A stretch of DNA of 64,000 nt from CAZVCG01 sp964649675 (GTDB taxonomy: Bacteria; Pseudomonadota; Alphaproteobacteria; UBA9219): the NCBI GenBank assembly GCA_964649675.1, contig CAZYPX010000001.1, positions 12,266-76,265 on the forward strand. Reading direction: 5' to 3'. Shown piece by piece: positions 19,653-28,031 of this stretch. The stretch's first letter is position 1; each line of letters starts with the position of its first letter. Position numbers and translations under genes: made by a program. The notes below the pieces were generated by a model. It ran no database searches and was not told where the DNA came from. It saw only the letters and a program-made list of their open reading frames with translations.

Positions 19653-20888
19653 CTACACAGGCTCAGCCCCCATATAGACATTGCCGATCTTTTCTTTTTC
19701 CAAGGCGTGATAGAGCTTTTGCTCAAACCCATGCAGCAAAGCGCTGCCTGCAGCATCAGCCCCCGTGTATGCCTTCGAAAACTCGCCATATACGGCCCCA
19801 TCTGCTTTCAGCAGGTCATACGGCGAAGTGACCAGAACGGCCTTGATCCTGCCCGGTACAAGAATGACACGGCAGGTTCCTGTGACACGCTTTTGCGAGC
19901 TGACCAAAAAGGCCTTCAGATCGTCCATATAGGGATCGTAGGTTTTTGCCTCATGCAGCAGGATTCCAAAAGTTTCGGCGATCTGCTTTTTGCCGGTTAT
20001 CTGGAATTGCGTCATGACGATAGCTTCGAGCCGCTTATGAGCCTCATAAATCAGATCGGCAGCCGGAGATTCAAAGGCAATACGGCCTTTCTTTCCCGGT
20101 GTCGTGGTGCTTAGGTAATAGTTACGGCCATATCCGAACCGGTTGCCAATCTCTGTAATGCGCTGGATAATGGCGACTTCGCCGGTCGTTTTCTGACCCT
20201 CGTAGCTGAGTTCAACTAGATTGCCTTGCTCAAAGGTGATGTCGAGAACAGCTTCAGTGGCATAGGGATCTGGCTGGCTGTACCATGCCTCCTCGGGTAT
20301 CAGGCCATCAGCTTTGTGGGTCTCACCGCCGCCAATAGAAATTCCCCAAAGGCCAACGTTATAAGAATACGTAGTCTTTTTTTCTGTTATCGATATGCCG
20401 TGATTACGCAGGTAATCTGCGGAAAATGTTCTGGTTATATCGAACTCGCGGATTGGCGATTTAGGAATGATTTTCCCGCCGCCCATGACTTGTGTGGCAA
20501 CATCAAAGCGGTATTGATCATTACCCGCGCCTGTCGAACCATTAATGAAAAAGTTCGCGTCTTCTTTCTCGCAAATGTCCAGAACTTCCTTGGCAATCAC
20601 AGGACGTTCCGCGCTCACGCAAAGAGGATATCCGTCACGGGTCACGTTTCCGTAAATCAGATATTTTATAATGTGCTCGTAAAATTTGTCTGCGGCTTCA
20701 ACATAGATGTGCTTATCGGCACCAACTTCCTTACTTCTTTTGGCAATAGTTTCGGCTTCCGACGATCCGAAGCCTCCTGTGTTGACGGTGCAGGTTATGA
20801 TTTTCTCTATTCCATAAGCCTCGCGGCAGTACGGAACCAGAAAGGAGGTATCGAGACCTCCCGAAAATGCGATTACGGCTATAGACAT
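19653..20888 (-). CDS. argG: argininosuccinate synthase, Bacteroidetes-like type
   Basis: 411 residues from the ATG at 20888 (AGAAGGAG upstream). The PP-loop AFSGGLDTS opens the protein. It condenses citrulline and aspartate with ATP to argininosuccinate. Several motifs differ from the usual proteobacterial form: TVNTGGF replaces the common ADLGQ stretch, and YLIYGNVTRDGYPLCVSAER and GSTGAGNDQYRFD resemble the Bacteroidetes version as I recall it. This suggests acquisition by transfer with the neighbouring deacylase. A longer in-frame extension upstream overlaps the 290-residue gene and is not used. Confidence 0.9.
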   Translation of the reverse strand: MSIAVIAFSGGLDTSFLVPYCREAYGIEKIITCTVNTGGFGSSEAETIAKRSKEVGADKHIYVEAADKFYEHIIKYLIYGNVTRDGYPLCVSAERPVIAKEVLDICEKEDANFFINGSTGAGNDQYRFDVATQVMGGGKIIPKSPIREFDITRTFSADYLRNHGISITEKKTTYSYNVGLWGISIGGGETHKADGLIPEEAWYSQPDPYATEAVLDITFEQGNLVELSYEGQKTTGEVAIIQRITEIGNRFGYGRNYYLSTTTPGKKGRIAFESPAADLIYEAHKRLEAIVMTQFQITGKKQIAETFGILLHEAKTYDPYMDDLKAFLVSSQKRVTGTCRVILVPGRIKAVLVTSPYDLLKADGAVYGEFSKAYTGADAAGSALLHGFEQKLYHALEKEKIGNVYMGAEPV

Positions 20889-20916
20889 CTTTGTTCTCCT
20901 TCTGGAAACGGTTTCA

Positions 20917-21789
20917 TTACAGGTGGTAGCCTTGTGGACGCTCGATAATCGGCAAAAACACGCCATCACTGCGTGTTACGGAATACGGCGGAGCGATAAT
21001 GTAGTGCTTTCCGCTCTCAATACCTTCCTGTATGCGTCGCTTTGTCGACATATCATGGGCGTTCAACCAGAAGGTCGGTTTGATCGGATGATCAGGTATT
21101 TCAACGTGGTCGGGACTGTAATTCACGTTCATTTTCAAAATGAGCGTCATGTCCTTCCCTGGATGCAACGGAACCATTGATTGCTCTATTTCCATTGATT
21201 TGGACACCCGTCCATGCACCTTGATTGAGGGGCTGTCGTATTGAGCAATAACGCGATACTCCTTGCCATTCGCCATGTGCGTTTCGAGGGACAGAATCTT
21301 GGTGTAGAGGCCGAGATTCTTAACCCCATCTATTTCCCTGCCGAGGCTAAACAGAGAGAAGTTTACGAAACTTCCGTCAGCTGCCATTGCATCAATCTGT
21401 CCCGAAACGGGAATATGAGAGAGTTGCTCAAGCTCGATGCAAGGATCATTTTGATAATGTTCCAGCATCACCTTGGGTATATCTCCTTTCGGCTTCATGA
21501 AGCCCACGACGCTTTCTTGCATCAGGACGCAATCGACATAGACCCATCCCGGCATCTTGTAGTCTGCTGATTTAAAGCTAAGCGAATTTGAGAGGAGATA
21601 GGCTTCAAGCAAGGCCTTATGTTCCTCAGCCTCCATGACAAAAGGGCAAAGGTCGATGCCGAAAGGCTTAAGGTTGAAGTGAGGCAAAAGCCGCTTGGAC
21701 GTTGCTATATAGGGCACGTAACCGTGCTCTAGAAGTGAGGCAAGCCACGCAGGCGGCTTTTCTCTCACACTTTTTTCAATTTTAGACAT
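20917..21789 (-). CDS. protein of unknown function, 290 residues, in arginine operon
   Basis: Starts at the ATG at 21789 behind GGAGGAAGG. No membrane helix, signal peptide or familiar catalytic motif is seen. Features are an N-terminal amphipathic region, FGIDLCPFVMEAEE near residue 50, and a β-rich middle and C-terminus (SPSIKVHGRVSKSMEIEQ; IIAPPYSVTRSDGVFLP). It lies 28 bases before argG and is the first gene after a 270-base leader. Co-transcription suggests it acts on an arginine- or citrulline-related compound or binds one of the enzymes. No function can be assigned. Confidence 0.85.
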   Translation of the reverse strand: MSKIEKSVREKPPAWLASLLEHGYVPYIATSKRLLPHFNLKPFGIDLCPFVMEAEEHKALLEAYLLSNSLSFKSADYKMPGWVYVDCVLMQESVVGFMKPKGDIPKVMLEHYQNDPCIELEQLSHIPVSGQIDAMAADGSFVNFSLFSLGREIDGVKNLGLYTKILSLETHMANGKEYRVIAQYDSPSIKVHGRVSKSMEIEQSMVPLHPGKDMTLILKMNVNYSPDHVEIPDHPIKPTFWLNAHDMSTKRRIQEGIESGKHYIIAPPYSVTRSDGVFLPIIERPQGYHL

Positions 21790-22062
21790 TGGGGTACCTT
21801 CCTCCATTCCCAAAACACAGAATTTGCGTTCAGGTCGGCGTTAAAAGTTTTGATGCAAGTCGGCATGCGCTTTTAACGCATGAAGACAAACACAGATGTA
21901 ATTTAGGCAGGAGGATATGTGCGCCTAAGCGGCGCGTCGCAGCGTACGAAGAGCAGAAATGTGTGCGACATACTTCATGCGTCATATCCTATGCGAACGG
22001 GCCTGAAGATTCAATAGAAAACACAGGGTTTTTTACTTTCTTCGTGCCCATGGGCATGCCTA
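21790..22062 (-). promoter_or_regulatory. structured leader before the 290-aa/argG/argH genes
   Basis: This 273-base gap inside the operon holds three complementary arms in transcript order: arm 1 ACGCATGAAG (21982-21973), arm 2 CTTCATGCGTTAAAAG (21885-21870), arm 3 CTTTTAACGC (21847-21838). Arm 2 can pair perfectly over 10 bases with either arm 1 or arm 3, and the two pairings share GCGT, so they exclude each other. This is attenuator-like architecture. A TGCCCATGGGCA palindrome lies near 22050. No known riboswitch is recognised. Regulation by arginine or citrulline is a guess. Confidence 0.45.
21830..21985 (-). CDS. possible 51-residue leader peptide
   Basis: An open frame starts with ATG directly before leader arm 1 and ends 40 bases before the 290-residue gene. 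It spans all three pairing arms. The peptide (MTHEVCRTHFCSSYAATRRL at its start) has five Cys and four Arg but no run of one regulatory codon. The ribosome site is poor (AGGAT too close to the ATG). It may be chance, or a leader peptide whose translation chooses between the hairpins. Confidence 0.25.
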   Translation of the reverse strand: MTHEVCRTHFCSSYAATRRLGAHILLPKLHLCLSSCVKSACRLASKLLTPT

Positions 22063-22968
22063 CTAAAACAACTCGCAAACCATGCAACGAACCGAACCGC
22101 CGCCGAATTTCTCAATCGTTGGGATTGGCGCTTTGATGAATCCCGTCACGTGATTTCGGTATTGCTTGATTTGCGTCCGTGTAAGTGCGCCAAAAGCGCA
22201 CTGCGATAGAGCCAAATAACGTTCGTTACTACGGCCAACCACTTCCAGTGCATTTCCACTGAAACTGCGTACCTGATCTGATGTCAGCACGATTACTTCA
22301 TGGTTTCGCTCAAGCTCGCTTACAACGCGCTGGCGGTCTCCCTGCACAATCATGTCGGCTGCTATAGCAGCGTACCCGGTACCGATATGGGCTACTACGT
22401 TCGTGTGATAAACAGGTTTGCCTGTGCTATCATCACAAGTGTCAAATACAACCGGTTTATAATCGGTAATCCTGCTCCAGATCTGGATTAAGTCGTCGTT
22501 GGTGCGGCGTGACCGCGCGACATAGGCTTCTCTGTTAATATGGTCGAGGACAAAAACACCCGTTCCCTCCAAACTTTGCCCCTGTCTTTCCGCGCGCGAA
22601 AGATCAAAAACAAAGTCGTACTTTTCTTTAAGGAAGTTTGTTATGTCATCTCGTCGTTCACGACGGCGGCTTGGCGTCGCCATAGGATAAAGAAACATCG
22701 CACCATCGGGCGTCGTTGACACCCAATTGTTTGGGAAAACATCATCGGGACAGTTTTTGCTTCCTACAAAACAGGTAACTTGGACACCAGCTTCCAAAAA
22801 CCGATCACGCAAATCGCGCATCTCACGTCTGGCATTTTCAGCGACCTCAGCAGCATTTAAGTCGTTTTTGTGCTGAAATCCGTTATCGACGCCTGTTTCG
22901 TGGTTGTAATTGAACGCAACCGGCTCGATCATAAGAATATGATTGGTAGATTGTGGTCTGTCTTGCAT
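22063..22968 (-). CDS. ctlX: CtlX-like citrulline hydrolase (guanidine-modifying enzyme superfamily)
   Basis: 301 residues from the ATG at 22968 (AAAGGAGAG upstream). Motifs are FPNNWVS (about 78), EGTGVFVLD (about 133), YHTNVVAHIG (about 186) and the C-terminal GGGSVRCM with the probable nucleophilic Cys. This matches the CtlX group, which hydrolyses citrulline to ornithine, CO2 and ammonia. Arginine-deiminase or amidinotransferase chemistry is the alternative. It follows the DDAH-like gene by 25 bases. Together they could turn an arginine derivative into ornithine. Confidence 0.8.
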   Translation of the reverse strand: MQDRPQSTNHILMIEPVAFNYNHETGVDNGFQHKNDLNAAEVAENARREMRDLRDRFLEAGVQVTCFVGSKNCPDDVFPNNWVSTTPDGAMFLYPMATPSRRRERRDDITNFLKEKYDFVFDLSRAERQGQSLEGTGVFVLDHINREAYVARSRRTNDDLIQIWSRITDYKPVVFDTCDDSTGKPVYHTNVVAHIGTGYAAIAADMIVQGDRQRVVSELERNHEVIVLTSDQVRSFSGNALEVVGRSNERYLALSQCAFGALTRTQIKQYRNHVTGFIKAPIPTIEKFGGGSVRCMVCELF

Positions 22969-22993
22969 AAGCTCTCCTTTAAATGTCGTTTTG

Positions 22994-24037
22994 CTATAAA
23001 GTGAATTGCTGTGCGGCCTCTTTGGGCGTTGAGAGCCCACCGGGAACGCGGTGTTGATTGATGTTGTTTGTTAGGCAATGAATAGCCCCGCCTGCGGCAA
23101 TGAAGCGGCTGACGTCTCTCGTAACAACTTCGTATCCAGCCTTGCGAATGCGTTCCTGAAGATCATTGCTGCATTCGGGAATGACGACCGTGCCATTCAG
23201 ACAAACAAGGTTACAGGCCAGCTTTTCGGCATCTTCTTTGGTCACGGGAATGAGGTAGTCATTTATTGGCAAGTCGTAATCGCCAAAAGCACGCTTTTTG
23301 AAAAACTGAAGCGCTTTTGGAGAAATGCCCTTCTCGTAAAAAACGATGTGGCCCTTAGAGAGGGGCGCTAATGACGTATCAATATGAAAAAACGGTCGGC
23401 TTACCGGGAGACTTACCACCTCTATTCCAGTCGTCGCTTTTAAAGCCTCATGCGCGCGTAAATCCGAACGCCCTGAAGCCGCGCAAGATCTGTCCGGCTG
23501 CTGACAATATCCTGACCAAAAGACATCTCTGAAAGCATCATAGACATTATCGCCGGTACCCTCAGTCCGATAATAAGATTCGACAATAGGTCTGTTTGGA
23601 AGGTTGCGCTCGAAAAAAGCTGCATTTATTGCGACCTCGGTTTGCCGGTTTTCATTTGAAAAGCGGCTTAAGAGCGTAATTGATTTTGGCTGATTTGCCC
23701 TGCGCAAGTCCCAGCCATTCCCAATTACTGAAAGCGTTGGGTCGGCTGTAAACACCAAGTCCGGACAATTTCTATCCGGAGTGATTTCTACTACCTGAGC
23801 GCCGAGCGATACCAAAGTACGCTTTAAATCCTTCCATTGGGCATTTGCCTCGCGGCGAAACTTTTTAGGACTTTTTTGATATTCCCTGAATCCCTTAACT
23901 TCAAAATCGTTGGCAGCCCCAACCGCTAAGTCCGGTTCCCTGATCTCATAAAAATCTGGAGGACACATCAAAAAAACTGGGGCTTCACACGAGTTACCTG
24001 TCTCGTGTCCGCTTATGGCAAAATCTACGGCAGACAT
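22994..24037 (-). CDS. DDAH/amidinotransferase-like guanidine-modifying enzyme
   Basis: 347 residues from the ATG at 24037. Superfamily motifs are present in order: DLVFTADPTL (about 95), RTEGTGDN (about 157), HIDTSLAPL (about 220, catalytic His) and AAGGAIHCLTNNI near the C-terminus (catalytic Cys). The layout is closest to dimethylarginine dimethylaminohydrolases, giving citrulline from a substituted arginine. Arginine deiminase or amidinotransfer to another amine is possible. It opens the minus-strand operon, divergent from asnB across a region with palindromic sites. Confidence 0.75.
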   Translation of the reverse strand: MSAVDFAISGHETGNSCEAPVFLMCPPDFYEIREPDLAVGAANDFEVKGFREYQKSPKKFRREANAQWKDLKRTLVSLGAQVVEITPDRNCPDLVFTADPTLSVIGNGWDLRRANQPKSITLLSRFSNENRQTEVAINAAFFERNLPNRPIVESYYRTEGTGDNVYDAFRDVFWSGYCQQPDRSCAASGRSDLRAHEALKATTGIEVVSLPVSRPFFHIDTSLAPLSKGHIVFYEKGISPKALQFFKKRAFGDYDLPINDYLIPVTKEDAEKLACNLVCLNGTVVIPECSNDLQERIRKAGYEVVTRDVSRFIAAGGAIHCLTNNINQHRVPGGLSTPKEAAQQFTL

Positions 24038-24138
24038 GGTTTTTGCGCTCCACAACACAAATCAAATTATGTTGTTTGAGGTAACAAAATCCGCGCATAC
24101 GAAGCCACGGCAGTAATGATCGCAAAGTGATCACCTTG

Positions 24139-24244
24139 TGAGCGCTTTCCGCTCAATTCTTTAAGGTGAGTGCACTGCTTTCATGCATTGATGCTTTATG
24201 GCTCAGTCGTTTCCTTTGATTCAAAATCGCTCATATAACGAGCG
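24139..24244. promoter_or_regulatory. two GAGC/GCTC palindromes in the divergent asnB/DDAH promoter region
   Basis: TGAGCG-CTTTC-CGCTCA (24139-24155) and CGCTC-ATATAAC-GAGCG (24228-24244) are inverted repeats with related half-sites about 90 bases apart. They lie in the 296-base gap between two divergent genes, and a further GCTC half-site follows near 24253. Paired related palindromes suggest a dimeric regulator, perhaps one of the XRE proteins nearby. No experimental match is known. Confidence 0.4.
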
Positions 24245-24304
24245 CAAAATGCTCATTAAACCCGATGCGGTTGCGCACACAAATTTGAAAAATGGAGGCA
24301 TTCA

Positions 24305-24415
24305 ATGAACAGATTTTATGATCAGGAAACGTTATGTGCAGGATATATGGGTATATTTCAGATGGGTCGGATCGCCTCGACCAAAAGATTTTTCAGGTCT
24401 CACAATCCCAGATAA
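24305..24415 (+). CDS. possible 36-residue ORF overlapping the asnB start
   Basis: The strongest ribosome site in the asnB leader (ATGGAGGCATTCA) is placed for the ATG at 24305, not for the asnB ATG at 24334. The frame MNRFYDQETLCAGYMGIF runs 36 codons and overlaps asnB out of frame. It could couple or limit asnB translation, or be fortuitous. The peptide has no recognised feature. Confidence 0.25.
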   Translation: MNRFYDQETLCAGYMGIFQMGRIASTKRFFRSHNPR

Positions 24416-26202
24416 ATGGTGGGCCTGACTCACAGAAAATGGTTGCTTTCCCCGAGTATGGGATTGGATGCAATCGTCTCGCCATAACCGACCCAAGCGG
24501 CGGCCTTCAACCCTATAATGGAGTGCCTGGTGTGTACGCCGTCCTGAATGGCGAAATTTATAATCACGATGAACTGCGACGCGAACTTGAAGGTTACGGA
24601 TATCGGTTCAAAGACAGATGCGACGGCACAATTATACCTGCCTTATATGAGAAATACGGCGCGGCGTTCCCTGAATATCTCGATGGGATGTTTACAATTG
24701 CCGTTCTTGATTTGCGTCGAAACAAACCATCCTTGCTGTTGGCCTCCGACACATCTGGTATAAAACCGGTTTATTTTACCCATCGTTCTGGCAATGGCTC
24801 ACTCGCTTTTGCGACCGAAATCCCGGCCTTGTTGAACTTCGGCATTGCGCCAGGCTCAATATGGAAAACAGGGATTGATCACTATCTGACAACCCGTAGC
24901 GTCACAGGCCTTCGCACATTATTGGATGACGTGTATTCGTTGCCGCCGGGCAGCGTTTTACATAAACGATTTGGCAAAGAGCCGAAAATCTCAGCTTACA
25001 AGTCTCGCATTCAATATAACGGCCCTACGCCAAAAGATTTAAATGAAGCAAGCGAGATTTTCAGGGATCTTTTGGCACACGAAGTCAAAAGTCTGTCCAG
25101 AGCGGACGCAAAGGTCTGCAGCATAAACAGCGGAGGTCTGGACTCAAGCCTTGTCACCTCGCTCCTTTGCAGGGCGACTGAAAGTCAGGTCAGCTCGTTT
25201 CACGTCGCTGTCGCAGGCAACTGGCCCTTCGATGAACGCGTCTATGCACGTGAGCTGGCTACCACGTACGGTATCGATTATCACGAGGCCATCGTTCACC
25301 CCGAAGAGATACCGGCGCTGTTCTCAAAGATGGCCTACCATTTGGGACAGCCAAACTGCGCGCCCCACGCCCTAAGCACATTTCGATTGTTTGAAAAGGT
25401 CTCGCAGCATGGCTTCAGGGTTGCGCTAACCGGCGAAGGCTCTGATGAACTATTCTGCGGCCATAGCCGGATCGGGCTTGCCATTAGAGATCAGAATAGA
25501 AACTGGGCTTCGAATTATCTGGATCGCATGGCTCCTTGTCCAGAAGACATGCGTTGGTCGCTTTACAGCAGCGATTTTGCCCAGAGTTTGAAGGCTTCTC
25601 AATCCGTATGCAAAGACAAAAAGACTCAATGGCTCCACAGCATTGAAGACAGGTCGGTTGCGGTCAGAAAATTCGAGCAATGCTTTAGCTTGCCTTACTA
25701 CATCCTCCATCGTGTCGAGCCACTCGCTATGGCATCGGGCGTTGAAGTGCGCGTGCCTTTCTGCCAGCCACGCATCATGGACTTTGCGTGGAAAGTTGAT
25801 CCTAATCTCTTTCTTGCCAATGGAGATCGCGGCAAGGCAATCGTCTACGGTGCGGCAGAAGGCCTTGTTCCCCGCTCGATCTTAGAGCGTCCCAAGCAGC
25901 CTTTCACTCTTCCTGTTATCAAATTGATGCACAAGGGAAGCCCGCTGATGGACTTCATTAAAAGCACTCTCTTTTCGCACAGCTTGGCTGAGGATGGAAC
26001 ATTCAACCAAAGCGGCCTTAAGCGCCTTATCGAAAGGCAAGAAGCCTCACCCTCCAAGGAGACCGCTTTCACCATCTGGGCCGTGGCGAATTACGCTGTC
26101 TGGAAGGACATGGTTGAGGAAATCGTGAAGCAAGCACCTGCGCCAGAGCGGGCTGCAACTCTCGTGGCACAGCCAACCTGCCGCTTGGCTGCATTACCTT
26201 AA
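24334..26202 (+). CDS. asnB: AsnB-type glutamine-dependent amidotransferase (copy 1)
   Basis: 622 residues. It starts MCRIYG, so Cys2 is the nucleophile of the class II glutaminase domain (about 1-200, with NGEIYNHDELR and GMFTIAVLD). The synthetase domain has the ATP PP-loop SINSGGLDSSL (about 265) and TGEGSDELF. Such enzymes make asparagine or other amides from acids via acyl-AMP. ATG is preceded by AGGAAA. It shares long stretches with copy 2, so they are paralogues. The C-terminal 20 residues (APAPERAATLVAQPTC) are extra. Next to a carboxylate-amine ligase, a specialised substrate is plausible. Confidence 0.88.
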   Translation: MCRIYGYISDGSDRLDQKIFQVSQSQINGGPDSQKMVAFPEYGIGCNRLAITDPSGGLQPYNGVPGVYAVLNGEIYNHDELRRELEGYGYRFKDRCDGTIIPALYEKYGAAFPEYLDGMFTIAVLDLRRNKPSLLLASDTSGIKPVYFTHRSGNGSLAFATEIPALLNFGIAPGSIWKTGIDHYLTTRSVTGLRTLLDDVYSLPPGSVLHKRFGKEPKISAYKSRIQYNGPTPKDLNEASEIFRDLLAHEVKSLSRADAKVCSINSGGLDSSLVTSLLCRATESQVSSFHVAVAGNWPFDERVYARELATTYGIDYHEAIVHPEEIPALFSKMAYHLGQPNCAPHALSTFRLFEKVSQHGFRVALTGEGSDELFCGHSRIGLAIRDQNRNWASNYLDRMAPCPEDMRWSLYSSDFAQSLKASQSVCKDKKTQWLHSIEDRSVAVRKFEQCFSLPYYILHRVEPLAMASGVEVRVPFCQPRIMDFAWKVDPNLFLANGDRGKAIVYGAAEGLVPRSILERPKQPFTLPVIKLMHKGSPLMDFIKSTLFSHSLAEDGTFNQSGLKRLIERQEASPSKETAFTIWAVANYAVWKDMVEEIVKQAPAPERAATLVAQPTCRLAALP

Positions 26203-26228
26203 ACCACAAAATTAACAGGAGAATACAA

Positions 26229-27341
26229 ATGAAAGATTTTTATAAAAAACATAAAGATGATTTTAAATTCGCTTGGGAAGTCGAATTGATGGTTACCGAT
26301 GATAACTACACACCTTTGTTTGGTGATACGTTACCGTTTGATCGTCTTCAAGACATCCTGAATTCCGTGCCAGTCAATGATATCCCGTATGTTGTCGAAA
26401 AATACAAAGGGTCAGGTGTCCGTCCTTACTATATCGAAGGCTACGACGCCGGATATGAAGGGGAAAAAGTCCGAAGCGTCTTTGTAAAAGGGATCGAGAT
26501 CCGCACACCAATATCCTTCACAATAAATGACTCAGTTCAGTCCTTCGCTACATATTACGACAAGATGCAGACAGCGATAGAAGGCGAAAAACTTCACCTT
26601 ACATGTTTTGGTAATCATCCCTTCCAACCAGCCTTTAAAGGGGAACGAGGCCGCCGCAGTGTTATCGAATGGACTTCAGCAGAAGTAGCCACCACCACGC
26701 ATGGGCTTGTCGTCAATATCAGTTTGCCCGACGCGCTTGAAGCCAAACTGGATCGGCAAAAGCTCGACATCCGCTTTTCCTACGCGGCCCCCACGATGGT
26801 GCTATTTGCGGGAAACACGCCCTTCAGAAATGGCGAACTCTGGAAGCCCGATGGACGGCAAGCCTATTCAGATCGATCATACCGCAGATCATTCGTGCGC
26901 AATACGGTCTATTACCGCGACGAGCATCACAATCGTAAGGAAGTGACATTGTTCGATATGACCAATGATCTGAACATGTACCGAGCTTTCGCGGCCCTTA
27001 GCCTTGGCATTATTCTCAGCGATGAGGAAGTTCCTGTAATCCCTGACCGTTTTTCGAAAGAAAATATCCGTCGCGTTACAAAGCATGGTTATGACGCACA
27101 ACTCATGAACAGGCACTTTGAAGAGGCTGCAGCTGAAACCGTAGCCCATCGCGTGCTCGACTTGGTCTCGACAGCCCTCAAGCAACATGGCTTTGACACC
27201 GCAATGGTCAATCCATTATGGAAACAGGTCGAGGAGAAGGAAATGCCCGCTCATCGCACTATTCAAGCCTACAACGAAGGCGGGTCTATCCAGTCCGTGC
27301 TAAAGTCCCGTTCGCAGCTCATACGTCTGACCCGCGAATGA
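26229..27341 (+). CDS. GCS2/YbdK-like carboxylate-amine ligase-like protein
   Basis: 370 residues, 26 bases after asnB. Weak but ordered resemblance to the glutamate-cysteine ligase 2 fold: FAWEVELMVTDDNYTP near the N-terminus (metal-binding Glu as in YbdK GVEFEL), GIEIRTPISFT (about 92) and HGLVVNISLPD (about 158) where YbdK has a HIHLG-like segment. The family joins an amine to a carboxylate with ATP. A role in making an amide or γ-glutamyl compound with AsnB is inferred. It ends immediately before the convergent XRE gene. Confidence 0.55.
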   Translation: MKDFYKKHKDDFKFAWEVELMVTDDNYTPLFGDTLPFDRLQDILNSVPVNDIPYVVEKYKGSGVRPYYIEGYDAGYEGEKVRSVFVKGIEIRTPISFTINDSVQSFATYYDKMQTAIEGEKLHLTCFGNHPFQPAFKGERGRRSVIEWTSAEVATTTHGLVVNISLPDALEAKLDRQKLDIRFSYAAPTMVLFAGNTPFRNGELWKPDGRQAYSDRSYRRSFVRNTVYYRDEHHNRKEVTLFDMTNDLNMYRAFAALSLGIILSDEEVPVIPDRFSKENIRRVTKHGYDAQLMNRHFEEAAAETVAHRVLDLVSTALKQHGFDTAMVNPLWKQVEEKEMPAHRTIQAYNEGGSIQSVLKSRSQLIRLTRE

Positions 27342-28031
27342 TCACCGGCTTGACTTCGTGTGCTTCTGAACCATCGGCATTGTTTGCGTCGCCTTTTCCC
27401 ACAGAGATGTGAAATGGCGACGCGCCGAAATAACCATCTTGGGCGACTCAACAAGAATGAGTTTGCCAAAAGGTTCTCCATTTGGAGCCACGATGCCGTA
27501 TTTCTCGCCATAGACGCAAAATGGCACGGGATCCATAAAGGTGCGTGGCAGGACACGGAATTGAAACCGAGGTGTTGAAAATGGCGGTTCAATCTCATCC
27601 GTCAGCAAACATTTAATTGTCACAGTGCTGTTAAGATCAACAAGCGCGTCAAGGTCGGTAATACGTCCTATACCGCAATACTTGGCGAACGCAGCTGACG
27701 TTGGCGCAACAATAAGGACATCTCCGCCATAGTGCTGAACAGTTTGCTTCAGATCCTCGTAGAAATCTTTACCGCCGTGTCCGCCTTCGTAGATATGAAC
27801 GCCGCTCAATCGCCTCCGGAGGCCATCCGACTCCAGAAACTCGATACCGGCAGTTTCAAGACATTGCCTTATCTGCGTGGTCGTTGCTCCACGCGGCATA
27901 AAGCCGGTTTCAATCCGTCTTATAGTTGCCAGCGATATGCCCGTGGCATTCGCCAATTCCTTTTGCGACCAGTCTAACAAAGCCCGCGCTGCTCTGATTT
28001 GCCGCGAGCTGATACTATCAACCCGCCACAT
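27342..28031 (-). CDS. XRE-family regulator with C-terminal sensor-like domain
   Basis: 229 residues. HTH in residues about 8-65 (RQIRAARALLDWSQKELANA, TGISLATIRRIETG). The C-terminal ~150 residues (GKDFYEDLKQTVQHYGGDVL ... FTSLWEKA) form the domain shared with the genes at 29376 and 31581 and the broken copy at 61314. The ending F-x-x-x-W-x-x-A recalls TrmB/PLD-like effector domains, but this is weak. It overlaps the Nudix gene by 14 bases as last gene of a four-gene operon. Confidence 0.8.
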   Translation of the reverse strand: MWRVDSISSRQIRAARALLDWSQKELANATGISLATIRRIETGFMPRGATTTQIRQCLETAGIEFLESDGLRRRLSGVHIYEGGHGGKDFYEDLKQTVQHYGGDVLIVAPTSAAFAKYCGIGRITDLDALVDLNSTVTIKCLLTDEIEPPFSTPRFQFRVLPRTFMDPVPFCVYGEKYGIVAPNGEPFGKLILVESPKMVISARRHFTSLWEKATQTMPMVQKHTKSSR

